Assembly: GCA_002005505.1 (NCBI GenBank)
Contig: KV908468.1
Coordinates: 62,501-72,500, forward strand
DNA: 10,000 bases
Direction: 5' to 3'
DNA from: Botryococcus braunii
Taxonomy: Eukaryota; Chlorophyta; Trebouxiophyceae
The translations under genes were made by a program, and so were the position numbers. Positions 1 through 6,301 of this stretch are shown here, one piece after another (positions within the stretch are counted from its first letter, which is position 1; the number at the start of each line of letters is the position of its first letter). The notes under the pieces are model-generated. The model made no database searches and was not told the DNA's origin. It saw only the letters and a program-made list of their open reading frames with translations.

Positions 1-480
1 ACTTTGGCAACGGCCTCCCGGTGAGGCTTGAATCTCTCCTCAAAAACACCAAAACCCCCGTCCATCTTCACCAGGGTAGGAATCCTCGTACAACTGGGGA
101 AGTACATGTGGTTAATTGCCCCAGAGGGGGTGGAATGGAAAGGTTGGGATGGCTCTGTAGCGTTGAAGAGAGCGTTGGAAGTTGAGCATCTCGACGATGC
201 CGATTGAATTCTTCCATAAAGTCTGGTGTTGAAAACAATGATGAGGTGGTGGGCTTCTGACCAGCCTCTGTCTGGTGTTGGAAAGTGATGAGGGGTTATC
301 GTGGCGCCACAGGAGATGCGGACCTATAAGGAGGCCGAGCAGGCGGGGAAGAATGTGGGCTTCAACTTGTTGGTGAGCTACGACATTGCCAAAGCATCTC
401 CCGTTGCGGGTCACTGGTGAGGGGCCCCGTTCGAACCTTGTCAATTTCTGGTCGAGACCTCTCATTACCCCCCCCCCCCC

Positions 481-574
<94 letters not shown>

Positions 575-1911
575 TCTGCCTCACCATTCCTGCATGGATG
601 CATGCAAGCTTATGCTGCTGACCCGCATGTTTAGAAAGTGCTCTGCCTGCACAATCATTCTCTTGGCAAACAGAAGGGTGCCCTTGCAAGTCGTTCCACC
701 ACGGTCTCTTTGCCCCTCTCTTTTTCCACTGACCTGTCTGCTGGCACGCGCCCCACGCCTGCTCATAAGTGTGTGAGCGTGTGCTTGGAAGGGTGTGTGG
801 GGGGGGGGGGGAGGGGGAGGGGGCAAGGTGGGGCGGGAAGGCACTGGATGTTTGTGGATGTTTCTATTCGAGACTTTGTTTCCATGACAGACGTTGGGCT
901 GCTGCATGTGTGTCTAGCATTAGTGTGTGGCACTTTGTTTCGATGACATATAGGTTTGGGTGCTGCATTGTGTCCACTTTTTTTGTATGGGACTTTGTCT
1001 GAAAAATACCGTTGGGGCGCTGGATTTGTGTCCCGTTCGTGTACGGGACTCCATTTCCATTGCTGACGCGTTTTCGCGCTGGGTGTGTGTGTGTGGACGT
1101 TCATGTAAGGGGACTTGGTTTCTACGGCTGATAAGTTTAGACGCTTGGGTTGTGTGTGACTTTTCCCGTACAAGGCTCTGCTTGTGCAACAGGTAGGTAT
1201 GGGCGCTGGATGTGTGTCAAGTTTTGTGTAGGGGACTTTGGTTCTTTGCCAGATCGGTTGGGGCGCTGGGTGTGTGTGGACATTTGTTATCGGGACTTCA
1301 TTTCTATCGTATACGGCTTGGGCGCCTGGGTTGTGTGTGACTGTCGTGTACTGGACTGTGCTTCACCTATAGATAGGTTGGGGTGTTGGATGTGTGTGAG
1401 CGTTTGTGAGAGCGCAAACCAGACTTTTCCTGGCCGGAACTCTGCCTTAGTGACAGACAGGTTGGGGCGCATGGCTCGAGCATGCAATCAAGGTCCGGTT
1501 TGCGTTTGCTCATATGGCAGTTTGTGCACGGGGGGCTTCGTGCCAGGTATGAGAGACTGTCATTCCTGAGGAAGGGATACATCATCCGCTTCAACAAGTT
1601 CCTGGTGGACACCAGCACGGCTCTGGGCCTGGCGCCCAAGGGCATGAAGGAGGTCCACGACATGCTCGTCAATGTTGCCAGCAGCCTCATAGCGGTCCGC
1701 TCCTCTTTCTGTCTTGCCTGGATTTTCTCCGTTACTTCTTCCCTTGGGGCAGGGTTCACGTCCGAGCACACACTTTTTTATCTTGTGCACTGCCAAAGTG
1801 TTCGCGGATCGTGCATTTGGGAGTTTCTCATAACCCCATCCGTCGCACACGCATGCACCCTCTGAGTCCACGAACACACACAGACATGCACGGACGCACA
1901 AACACACACGC

Positions 1912-1942
<31 letters not shown>

Positions 1943-1943
1943 T

Positions 1944-1984
<41 letters not shown>

Positions 1985-2483
1985 CACACACACACACGCA
2001 CACACACCCTCTTTCTCGCCCCCTCCCTCGCTCTCCCCACCGTTCCATCCTCCCTCCGAGCCCCCCCCTCCCCCACCCCACGTGGGAGAGCGCGTGAGCC
2101 GCCCAGTCTTGCAATTGCAGGGGGGAGAGTCCGGTATTTTCTCGCCCATGCACCTGCTGCTCTTCCAGAAGCCAGATGTCGCAGCCGCACCCGCCCCAGC
2201 CGCGGCAGGGGCTCCTGCCAAGGCCGCCCCAGTGGCTGTCCCCAAACCCACAACTGCGCCCAAAGGCCCTCCTCCAGCTGCAACGAAGGAGACTTCCCCC
2301 CAGCCCGCGCTCGAGTCATCCATCTCCATCGATTCAGCGTCGGAAAAGTCTGCGGGGTCAGGGCTCTCAGCAGACGCGCCCCCCTTTGATCCCATAGGAA
2401 AGGCCGCAGCGTCGGGCAAGGCGAAGAGTTCCGGAGGAGGCAAGCAGAGCTCGGGGTCGAAGGCTCAGGGGTCTTTAAACTAG
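1..2483 (+). CDS. Sterol 24-C-methyltransferase, C-terminal part (four exon segments, 5' end outside window)
   Basis: Proposed join: 1-20, 313-416, 1547-1694, 2121-2483, stop TAG at 2481-2483. SMT/ERG6 enzymes move a methyl group from S-adenosylmethionine to C-24 of the sterol side chain, normally at the ER. Only the C-terminal sterol methyltransferase domain is here; the SAM-binding motifs must lie upstream. Numbering the 210 visible residues from base 3: GNGLP at 2-6 ends the first segment; EMRTYKEAEQAGKNVGF follows; SPVAGHWYERL spans the second junction; LGLAPKG is at 67-73; GGESGIFSPM at 91-100; KP at 107-108. From family knowledge these match the order GNGLP, RT..., SPVPWY, LGLAPKG, GG..IFTPM, ..KP. 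The tryptophan codon is split TG/G across intron 2, and introns 1 and 3 fall between codons. Residues 109-210 form a low-complexity Ala/Pro/Ser/Lys tail not expected in the family. Identification rests on motif recall without a database search. Confidence 0.88.
21..312 (+). other. Intron 1 of the SMT gene (292 bp, phase 0)
   Basis: The donor is CCG|GTGAGG at 20/21 and the acceptor is GCCACAG|GAG at 312/313. Removing it joins GNGLP directly to EMRT, the expected family order. It contains no repeat and no recognisable element. Confidence 0.82.
468..572. repeat. C13 followed by (AC)n microsatellite, about 45 uninterrupted units
   Basis: A run of 13 C at 468-480 leads directly into a perfect AC/CA repeat from 482 to about 572. 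It lies 50 bp inside intron 2, CA on the sense strand. It produces long false open frames of His-Thr on + and Cys-Val on -. Confidence 0.97.
799..838 (+). repeat. G-rich tract with quadruplex potential in intron 2
   Basis: G13, A, G5, A, G5 and further GGGG and GGG runs occur within 40 bases. At least four G-runs with short loops on the sense strand fit the usual intramolecular G-quadruplex pattern. Confidence 0.75.
840..1480 (+). repeat. Degenerate minisatellite of about 60 bp, roughly ten copies
   Basis: A motif close to GGGGCGCTGGATGTGTGTG recurs near 840, 895, 957, 1014, 1073, 1140, 1199, 1260, 1319, 1380 and, weakly, 1463. Spacing is mostly 55-62 bp. Between motifs lies a second conserved part close to GGGACTTTGTTTCTATGAC. 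Because 60 is a multiple of three, the units leave long open stretches on both strands, with a repeated 20-residue pattern (DRLGRW..CV) on +. The array is inside intron 2. Confidence 0.85.
1695..2120 (+). other. Intron 3 of the SMT gene (426 bp, CA and pyrimidine-rich)
   Basis: The acceptor is good: a C/T-rich stretch at 2008-2082, then TTGCAG|GGG at 2120/2121. The donor is inferred at GCG|GTCCGC (1694/1695). It joins SSLIA to GGESGIF, the expected family order, at a codon boundary, but the bases after GT are far from the GTGAGG of the other two introns. Other in-phase GTs at 1668 and 1674 would delete conserved residues. Confidence 0.7.
1872..2007. repeat. Interrupted CA microsatellite in intron 3
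   Basis: A CA-rich tract interrupted by GCA, AACA and ATAAA variants, longest pure runs near 1946-1977. It is followed by a C/T-rich stretch (2008-2082) that probably serves as the polypyrimidine region before the acceptor at 2120. The long Cys-Val open frames on the - strand come from this repeat. Confidence 0.93.
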
Positions 2484-2599
2484 AGGCGCCCCCCGCCTTG
2501 CCTGCTCAGGACGTGGCACCCGTAGCAGGGACTGGGGGCCAGCACGAGCTTGGCGGGCGGCTGCCACAGCCGCCTGCCGATTGGCTAGATGACGGGGGG

Positions 2600-2800
2600 C
2601 CTGTTCAGGACATGCCGGGCCGTACGTCCGAGGGCGGTTTCTTTCGCGTGCCTGATCAGGACATTGCGGGCTCGGGGTTGCACCTGCCGCTCAGTGAAGT
2701 GCCTGTTCGGGAAACGCCGGCATATGCCATGGGGCAGGCTCGCGGGCGCCCTGTTCAGGACGCAGCGGGAATTGTGGCAACACCCGCACGGAGGCGCAGG
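2600..2800 (+). repeat. Tandem repeat of 51/48 bp, four clear copies, inside an open frame
   Basis: CCTGTTCAGGAC-like motifs start at 2600, 2651, 2702 and 2750. A further similar motif is at 2501, 99 bp upstream. Spacing is 51, 51 and 48 bp, all multiples of three. The frame stays open from 2498 to 2986 and would give 17-residue units opening with PVQD, PDQD, PVRE and PVQD. No in-frame ATG lies near its beginning. It starts 15 bases after the SMT stop, so it is most likely 3' UTR or intergenic minisatellite DNA. Confidence 0.75.
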
Positions 2801-2898
2801 GCGGGTGGAAACATATACAGACCGCCTTGCCTGTGCTGTGGGCCTGGCGGGCCGGACATAGGGGCAGACCTTAAAAATATGCACCGATATGGCACTGA

Positions 2899-2977
2899 TG
2901 TCCGCGAGGATCGAACCATGGGACCCCGGTTCCCAGGTGGAGAAGACGCGTTTGACCCACCAAGCAGCCGTCTCGAC
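2899..2977 (-). other. Degenerate tRNA-like segment (tRNA pseudogene or tRNA-derived SINE head)
   Basis: Read on the - strand from 2977, an A-box-like CGGCTGCTTGG sits 8 bases in and a B-box-like GGTTCGATCC about 61 bases in, the spacing of a class II (Ser/Leu-type) tRNA. Just before the B box is a short hairpin, TGGGA/TCCCA around seven bases, like a long variable arm. A T5 run at about 2873-2877 follows, suitable as a Pol III terminator. Against a functional tRNA: the T-stem and acceptor stem do not pair properly and no clean anticodon arm is visible. Confidence 0.3.
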
Positions 2978-3012
2978 GTTGCATAATATTCGTTTTTGAG
3001 AAGAATACAAGA

Positions 3013-3060
3013 ACGTGCAAAAGAGGGTGCAGAACAGAAACGTGCAGAGGAAGGTGCAGC
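3013..3060 (+). repeat. Paired 27-bp direct repeat
   Basis: Two adjacent copies beginning ACGTGCA at 3013 and 3040 share the internal GGTGCAG motif. It is purine-rich with no associated gene. Confidence 0.55.
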
Positions 3061-3418
3061 GGGAGACAAGAGCACCTGTCAGCCAGAGATGTGTTGGGGT
3101 TTTCATGGGGAGGCCTGAGGCTTGAAGGATCCCTGGGAATTCAATCAGCTATTCATGGGGGGCAGGGACACCTTCAACAGGGAGGGGGGTAGCCCAAGAT
3201 GCTGGGACATGGGACAATTGTGTTAGGCTTAGCATGGATGAAAGTAGGCGCTTGCATACACGTTCGAAGCAGGCGACGATTGCTGAAATACATAATTTAT
3301 AGTACATAGAAGGCGCTTGCAATTGAGGCAAGCATGCGCTCGAGAATGGGAATAGGCACTTTTGAGCGGACAGGCACATGAGTGGGAGTAGGGGCCTATC
3401 CAGAGGCCCAACGCATTG
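3061..3418. other. Unassigned region
   Basis: I see no convincing gene. A short phrase close to AGGCGCTTGCA recurs at about 3246 and 3310, with a variant AGGCTCTTGCAT at about 3494, perhaps remnants of a dispersed repeat. The - strand open frames here lack splice or motif support. Confidence 0.4.
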
Positions 3419-3419
3419 T

Positions 3420-3460
3420 GGGGGGGGGGGGAGGTGGTGGCCCACCCCCGGCGGGGGGGG
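3420..3460 (+). repeat. G-rich tract with hairpin and quadruplex potential
   Basis: G12 at 3420-3431 is followed by AGGTGGTGG, then CCCACCCCCGGC and G8. The C-run can pair with either flanking G-run, and the G-runs could also form a quadruplex. Confidence 0.65.
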
Positions 3461-3527
3461 ATTACTACCAAGGTATCGGCTGGGATGGCAAGTAGGCTCT
3501 TGCATAGAGACCTGCTGCTGACGGTAG

Positions 3528-3571
3528 GATCGTCCAAGATGGTGTCAAGGATTGTCCGAGATGGTGTCATG
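3528..3571 (+). repeat. 22-bp direct repeat, two copies
   Basis: Adjacent copies begin GATCGTCCAAGATGG at 3528 and GATTGTCCGAGATGG at 3550. They differ at only a few positions. Confidence 0.8.
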
Positions 3572-3643
3572 CGAAACTCTTTTTCGGGTTTTACTGGGTT
3601 GGAAGCACCCGTTTCATTGTGGAACGTTGCCCTCGTGCCCTAG

Positions 3644-3838
3644 CACGGGACCTGCTTGAAGGAGTGGTCTGCCCCCACCCCCCCTCCCTCAAACAGGGGA
3701 CCTGCCTGAAGGGACCGCTTCGAGCCCTGTCAGGGGACCTGCTTGAGAGGACCGATTGAGGCCTATCAGGAGACCTGCTTGAAGGGACCGCCTGGGCCCT
3801 ATCAGGGGACCTGCCCAAGGGAGCCTCTTGGGCAGTTC
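3644..3838 (+). repeat. 36-bp minisatellite, four regular copies plus one displaced copy
   Basis: Units begin CAGGGGACCTGC near 3694, 3731, 3767 and 3803 (spacing 37, 36, 36). A related CACGGGACCTGCTTGAAGG at 3644 is separated by a C-rich insertion. The 12-codon length makes the - strand read as repeated SPDR/SRSPDR-like peptides, which I treat as by-products. Confidence 0.88.
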
Positions 3839-4060
3839 CCAAGGCACAAGCGTCGATTGCTTGTAGGTCTGTGACCTCAGATTACGGCTCTTTTCTACCA
3901 TAAATAGTGAATTTATGAATTTAGTCAGCCTCGAGCCGGTGTTGTTTGGGGGATGGGCCCTTGCCCCGATTCGACGTTCGGCTTCCCTGGAGCGTCGGGT
4001 GGCTCCTGCAGCGTTGTACAGTTGTAGACAGACCCATTGAGATTGAATTATGCATTTTTC

Positions 4061-4067
4061 TATAAAA
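4061..4067 (+). promoter_or_regulatory. Possible TATA box
   Basis: TATAAAA stands in a locally AT-rich stretch. No convincing gene starts downstream: the frame open from 4066 to 4404 has no recognised product. Chance occurrence is quite possible. Confidence 0.15.
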
Positions 4068-4077
4068 CGCTCCTCTT

Positions 4078-4123
4078 CCCGCCTGCTGTTGTTGGCAGAC
4101 CCCGCCTACTGTTGTTGGCGGAG
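4078..4123 (+). repeat. 23-bp direct repeat, two copies
   Basis: GCCTGCTGTTGTTGGC at 4081 recurs as GCCTACTGTTGTTGGC at 4104, each preceded by CCC. Confidence 0.85.
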
Positions 4124-4693
4124 ATGACGGGTTTTTCTTAATTAAAGACAGGGAGGGTTTGTGGACTCGTCGTTCTTTTGGGGGGGTGGGGGGTGTGACT
4201 AATCGCCGAGTACTATTACGGGGTAAAATACGTCTTCTTCAGAGACAAGAATTGATTCGTTGGACTCCAGCCCGCGCCCCCGATGGCGCTGATGAACAGA
4301 CAATTGTTTGCAAACTCCCCCTGCCTGAATATGTTGAGGCCAGACGCTTCTTGGGCGGGAGAAAAGGGTGCCTCGACCCCTTCCGACACCAGTCCGTAAC
4401 GTGAGGGGGGGAACTGAACCCGGAACTTTGGGGTCCAAAATTCTCGGTGAGGCGCCTTCCCGCTCTCCTGCAGACATATTTTACGGGAGCCTGGTCTGGC
4501 GTTTTCCCTCTTATGCGAATCAAGTAGTAGTAGTTGGAGTGACCAGCCCCTGATGGTGCTCGGACCTCTTAAGAGAAATTCACTGCCTTTTAAATGAAGG
4601 AGTCACAGCGTTGAGCGAGAAGTTCACATCGTTGAGTGAGAAATGCACAGTTTAAGTGCTCGGAAGTCCGACCTTCGTCCTGGTGGTTCATGG
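4124..4693. other. Unassigned region
   Basis: Several frames of 60-95 codons are open on both strands, none with a recognisable motif. The + frame ending at 4404 (...LPLPEYVEARRFLGGRKG...) and the - frames across 4199-4523 overlap each other, so at most one could be real. A weak tRNA-like arrangement on the - strand spans about 4475-4392. Confidence 0.35.
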
Positions 4694-4862
4694 CTGCCTA
4701 CGTGTAGCTGTACATGTACAGGGCAGCACATGCACCTGTACAGAGCAGCAACTGTAGCTGTACGGGGCAGCACATTTTGCTGTACAAGATGGCACCTGTA
4801 GCTGTACCGGGCAGCACATGTAGCTGTACAAGGCAGCACATGTCGCTGCACAGGGCAGGCCC
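4694..4862 (+). repeat. Strictly periodic 22-bp tandem array, about seven copies
   Basis: GTAC-type anchors (GCAC in the last) start at 4716, 4738, 4760, 4782, 4804, 4826 and 4848, exactly 22 bp apart with no indels. The common unit is close to GTACAGGGCAGCACATGTAGCT. A perfect 14-bp palindrome, CTGTACATGTACAG (4708-4721), marks the left edge. As 22 is not a multiple of three, a repeat-coding role is unlikely. Confidence 0.95.
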
Positions 4863-5258
4863 CCCTGGGGGTGTGGTGCATGCACCTCCCGTCGTGAAGT
4901 TCAGTCTGATTGAATTGGGCGCCCAGGCGCCTTTCTGTAGCCCGAACTCAAGCCACAGTGGGAAAGGGATACGGGATGTCATTGGGGAATTATTTGAGGT
5001 GACATTTGTGGCCTGTCTAGGAAACATGTATGGGGTTACGGGACTATGGCGCCCCTCTGCTAATGTGGTGTTTACATAGAGAACGTGGTGTGTTAGGTGT
5101 GGCCCATGGGTGATGGCTGGCTTCCATTACACAGAGGGCAATGCGTTCATTGTCTTTAAAAGTTATTGAGATACGTGTCAGGCTTGGGCTAGGCCTTGTC
5201 GGGATCGCGCAGTGTTGTACGTCATGAAAATGCACTTGCACAGTTGCCTGTGCTGCGG
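4863..5258. other. Unassigned region
   Basis: The + frame running to 5079 includes GIRDVIGELFEVTF and might contain a small exon, since GAG|GTGACA near 5000 resembles a donor. No protein family is recognised. The - frame 5304-5044 is equally unconvincing. Confidence 0.3.
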
Positions 5259-5607
5259 GAGTGTTGTCAGACAGAGCTAGGCACTGGAGGACAGTAAAAT
5301 ACATAATGGTTCACGGGGGTGAGGACCCACACCCTGAAAATATCGATTCGCCGGAAGATGCCCTGTCTGGGTTCGGATACAAATATCAATTGTGCTCAGC
5401 TTCTTCACCGTGCCAATTGTAATACGCAGTAGGAGAGAGTGTTGTCAGACAGAGCTAGGCACCGGAGGATAGCAACATACATACCGGTTCACAGGGGTGA
5501 GGACCCTGAGAACATCGATTCGCCCGAAGATGCTCTGCCTGGGTTCGGATACAAACATCATTTGTGCTCAGCTTCTTCACCGTGCCAATTGTAATACGCA
5601 GTAGGAG
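5259..5607 (+). repeat. Tandem duplication of about 178 bp and 171 bp
   Basis: GAGTGTTGTCAGACAGAGCT begins at 5259 and again at 5437. Both copies end with GCCAATTGTAATACGCAGTA followed by GGAG, and similarity is high throughout. The second copy lacks about six bases after GAGGACC and carries scattered substitutions. No open frame is shared between copies, so this looks like a local non-coding duplication. Confidence 0.95.
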
Positions 5608-5675
5608 TCCGGGCAAACACATCCAAGCGGGGCCACCACAACATAAAGGAGCCTCCCAAGTGCTAGCGAAACCAA

Positions 5676-5688
5676 CCCCCCCCCCCCC
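5676..5688 (+). repeat. C13 homopolymer
   Basis: Uninterrupted run of 13 C. A similar C14 run is at 6424-6437. Confidence 0.95.
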
Positions 5689-5748
5689 GCCTCTTAAGAC
5701 AAGCTTGTCTGCTTCCACAAATTTGTAAACAAGTACATATAAATACTT

Positions 5749-5925
5749 TTGACGCGCTGGAGGCTTCATGAGGTACAATTTCAAGATGTTGGCAATACTC
5801 TGATCAGCGTATCTTGGTTGAGTAGCGAGACTGCCTCAGAAGATGTTGAGGTGGGAAGCAGGACTAAGGGCGTGGCTGTGGCGTTCAATGTTGACAAAGA
5901 TTGGCAGACGGTCGGGCTGCACGAT
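5749..5925 (+). CDS. Weak candidate coding exon, product unknown
   Basis: A frame open across this interval (…SWLSSETASEDVEVGSR…VAVAFNVDKDWQTVGLHD) is free of low complexity and ends at a good donor, CACGAT|GTAAGC, between 5925 and 5926. It would continue in phase into a frame starting after CATCATAG at 6158. The 5' boundary is unknown. I recognise no family. A chance open frame of this length is common, so the donor and the lack of repeats are the only support. Confidence 0.22.
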
Positions 5926-5939
5926 GTAAGCGCTGACAG

Positions 5940-6053
5940 CAGCTAACTGCAGTCCTCTGGCTACATAGGTTCCTAACCCCTAACCTGTGGGGGACACTTT
6001 GGTTGCTGGATATCAGGTTTGGATAGTTACAAACTCTTGGCCTCATCAAGGAA
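5940..6053. other. Short spacer with CCTAACC-type motifs
   Basis: It includes CCTAACCCCTAACC at 5972-5985. If the exon candidates on either side are real, this would be intron. Confidence 0.3.
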
Positions 6054-6167
6054 GGCCTTACATTCGATGTGAGAGGGGGCTCGCTCCCCTAACATCAGAG
6101 ATGTGAACCCGGCCTTACATTCGATGTGAGAGGGGGCTCGCTCCCCTAACATCATAGATGTTTACCC
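6054..6167 (+). repeat. 57-bp tandem repeat (two copies) with nested hairpins
   Basis: Units start with GGCCTTACATTCGATGTGAG at 6054 and 6111 and are nearly identical. Within each unit AGGGG pairs with CCCCT around GCTCGCT, flanked by GATGT and ACATC, giving a longer interrupted stem. A further GATGT after ACATCAGA offers an alternative partner. Confidence 0.93.
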
Positions 6168-6301
6168 GGCTCAGCGAAGGGCTTTTGCCGGTAGGGCGGC
6201 ATGACCATGATAAGTTCCAGAAAGTCTTTCAGGCCTGGCTTTCTGAGGAAGAAAAGCGACGGAAATCCTACAAATGCTGTGATCCCATAGGCCACGTGTG
6301 A
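6158..6301 (+). CDS. Weak candidate terminal exon, product unknown
   Basis: After an AG at 6156-6157, ATG opens a 47-codon frame to TGA at 6299-6301. It contains a charged stretch, DHDKFQKVFQAWLSEEEKRR, typical of helical protein rather than random translation. Its phase is compatible with the donor at 5926. The proposed acceptor lies in the second copy of the 57-bp repeat. It could equally be a stand-alone small open frame or chance. Confidence 0.22.
   Translation: MFTRLSEGLLPVGRHDHDKFQKVFQAWLSEEEKRRKSYKCCDPIGHV

Larger units (their letters stand above)
417..1546 (+). other. Intron 2 of the SMT gene (1130 bp, repeat-rich)
   Basis: The donor is TG|GTGAGG at 416/417 and the acceptor TGCCAG|GTATG at 1546/1547. 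Splicing rebuilds a TGG codon, giving HWYERL, where the family normally has a WY pair. The intron holds C13 followed by about 45 CA repeats, a G-rich tract, and an array of about ten 60-bp units. The open frames inside it are by-products of these repeats. Confidence 0.82.

Noticed and set aside
1..110. A - strand frame across the left edge (…RIPTLVKMDGGFGVFEERFK…) that looks protein-like
   Set aside because: The + strand donor at 20/21 and the SMT reconstruction place this region in an intron, and no continuing - strand exon with splice sites was found.
112..776. Overlapping open frames rich in His-Thr or Cys-Val
   Set aside because: They are translations of the CA microsatellite at 482-572 and lie in SMT intron 2.
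1560..2443. Long - strand frames of 160-221 codons opposite the SMT 3' exons
   Set aside because: They consist of Cys-Val from the CA repeat in intron 3 plus antisense of the SMT exons.
4716..4862. CRISPR-like appearance of the 22-bp array
   Set aside because: The units are directly adjacent with no spacers, and the setting is eukaryotic.
4714..5079. 121-codon + strand frame
   Set aside because: Its first half is the 22-bp array, whose length is not a multiple of three. The second half has no recognised motif and an uncertain boundary.
5972..5985. Telomere-like CCTAACCCCTAACC
   Set aside because: There are only two imperfect units, with no array and no chromosome-end context.
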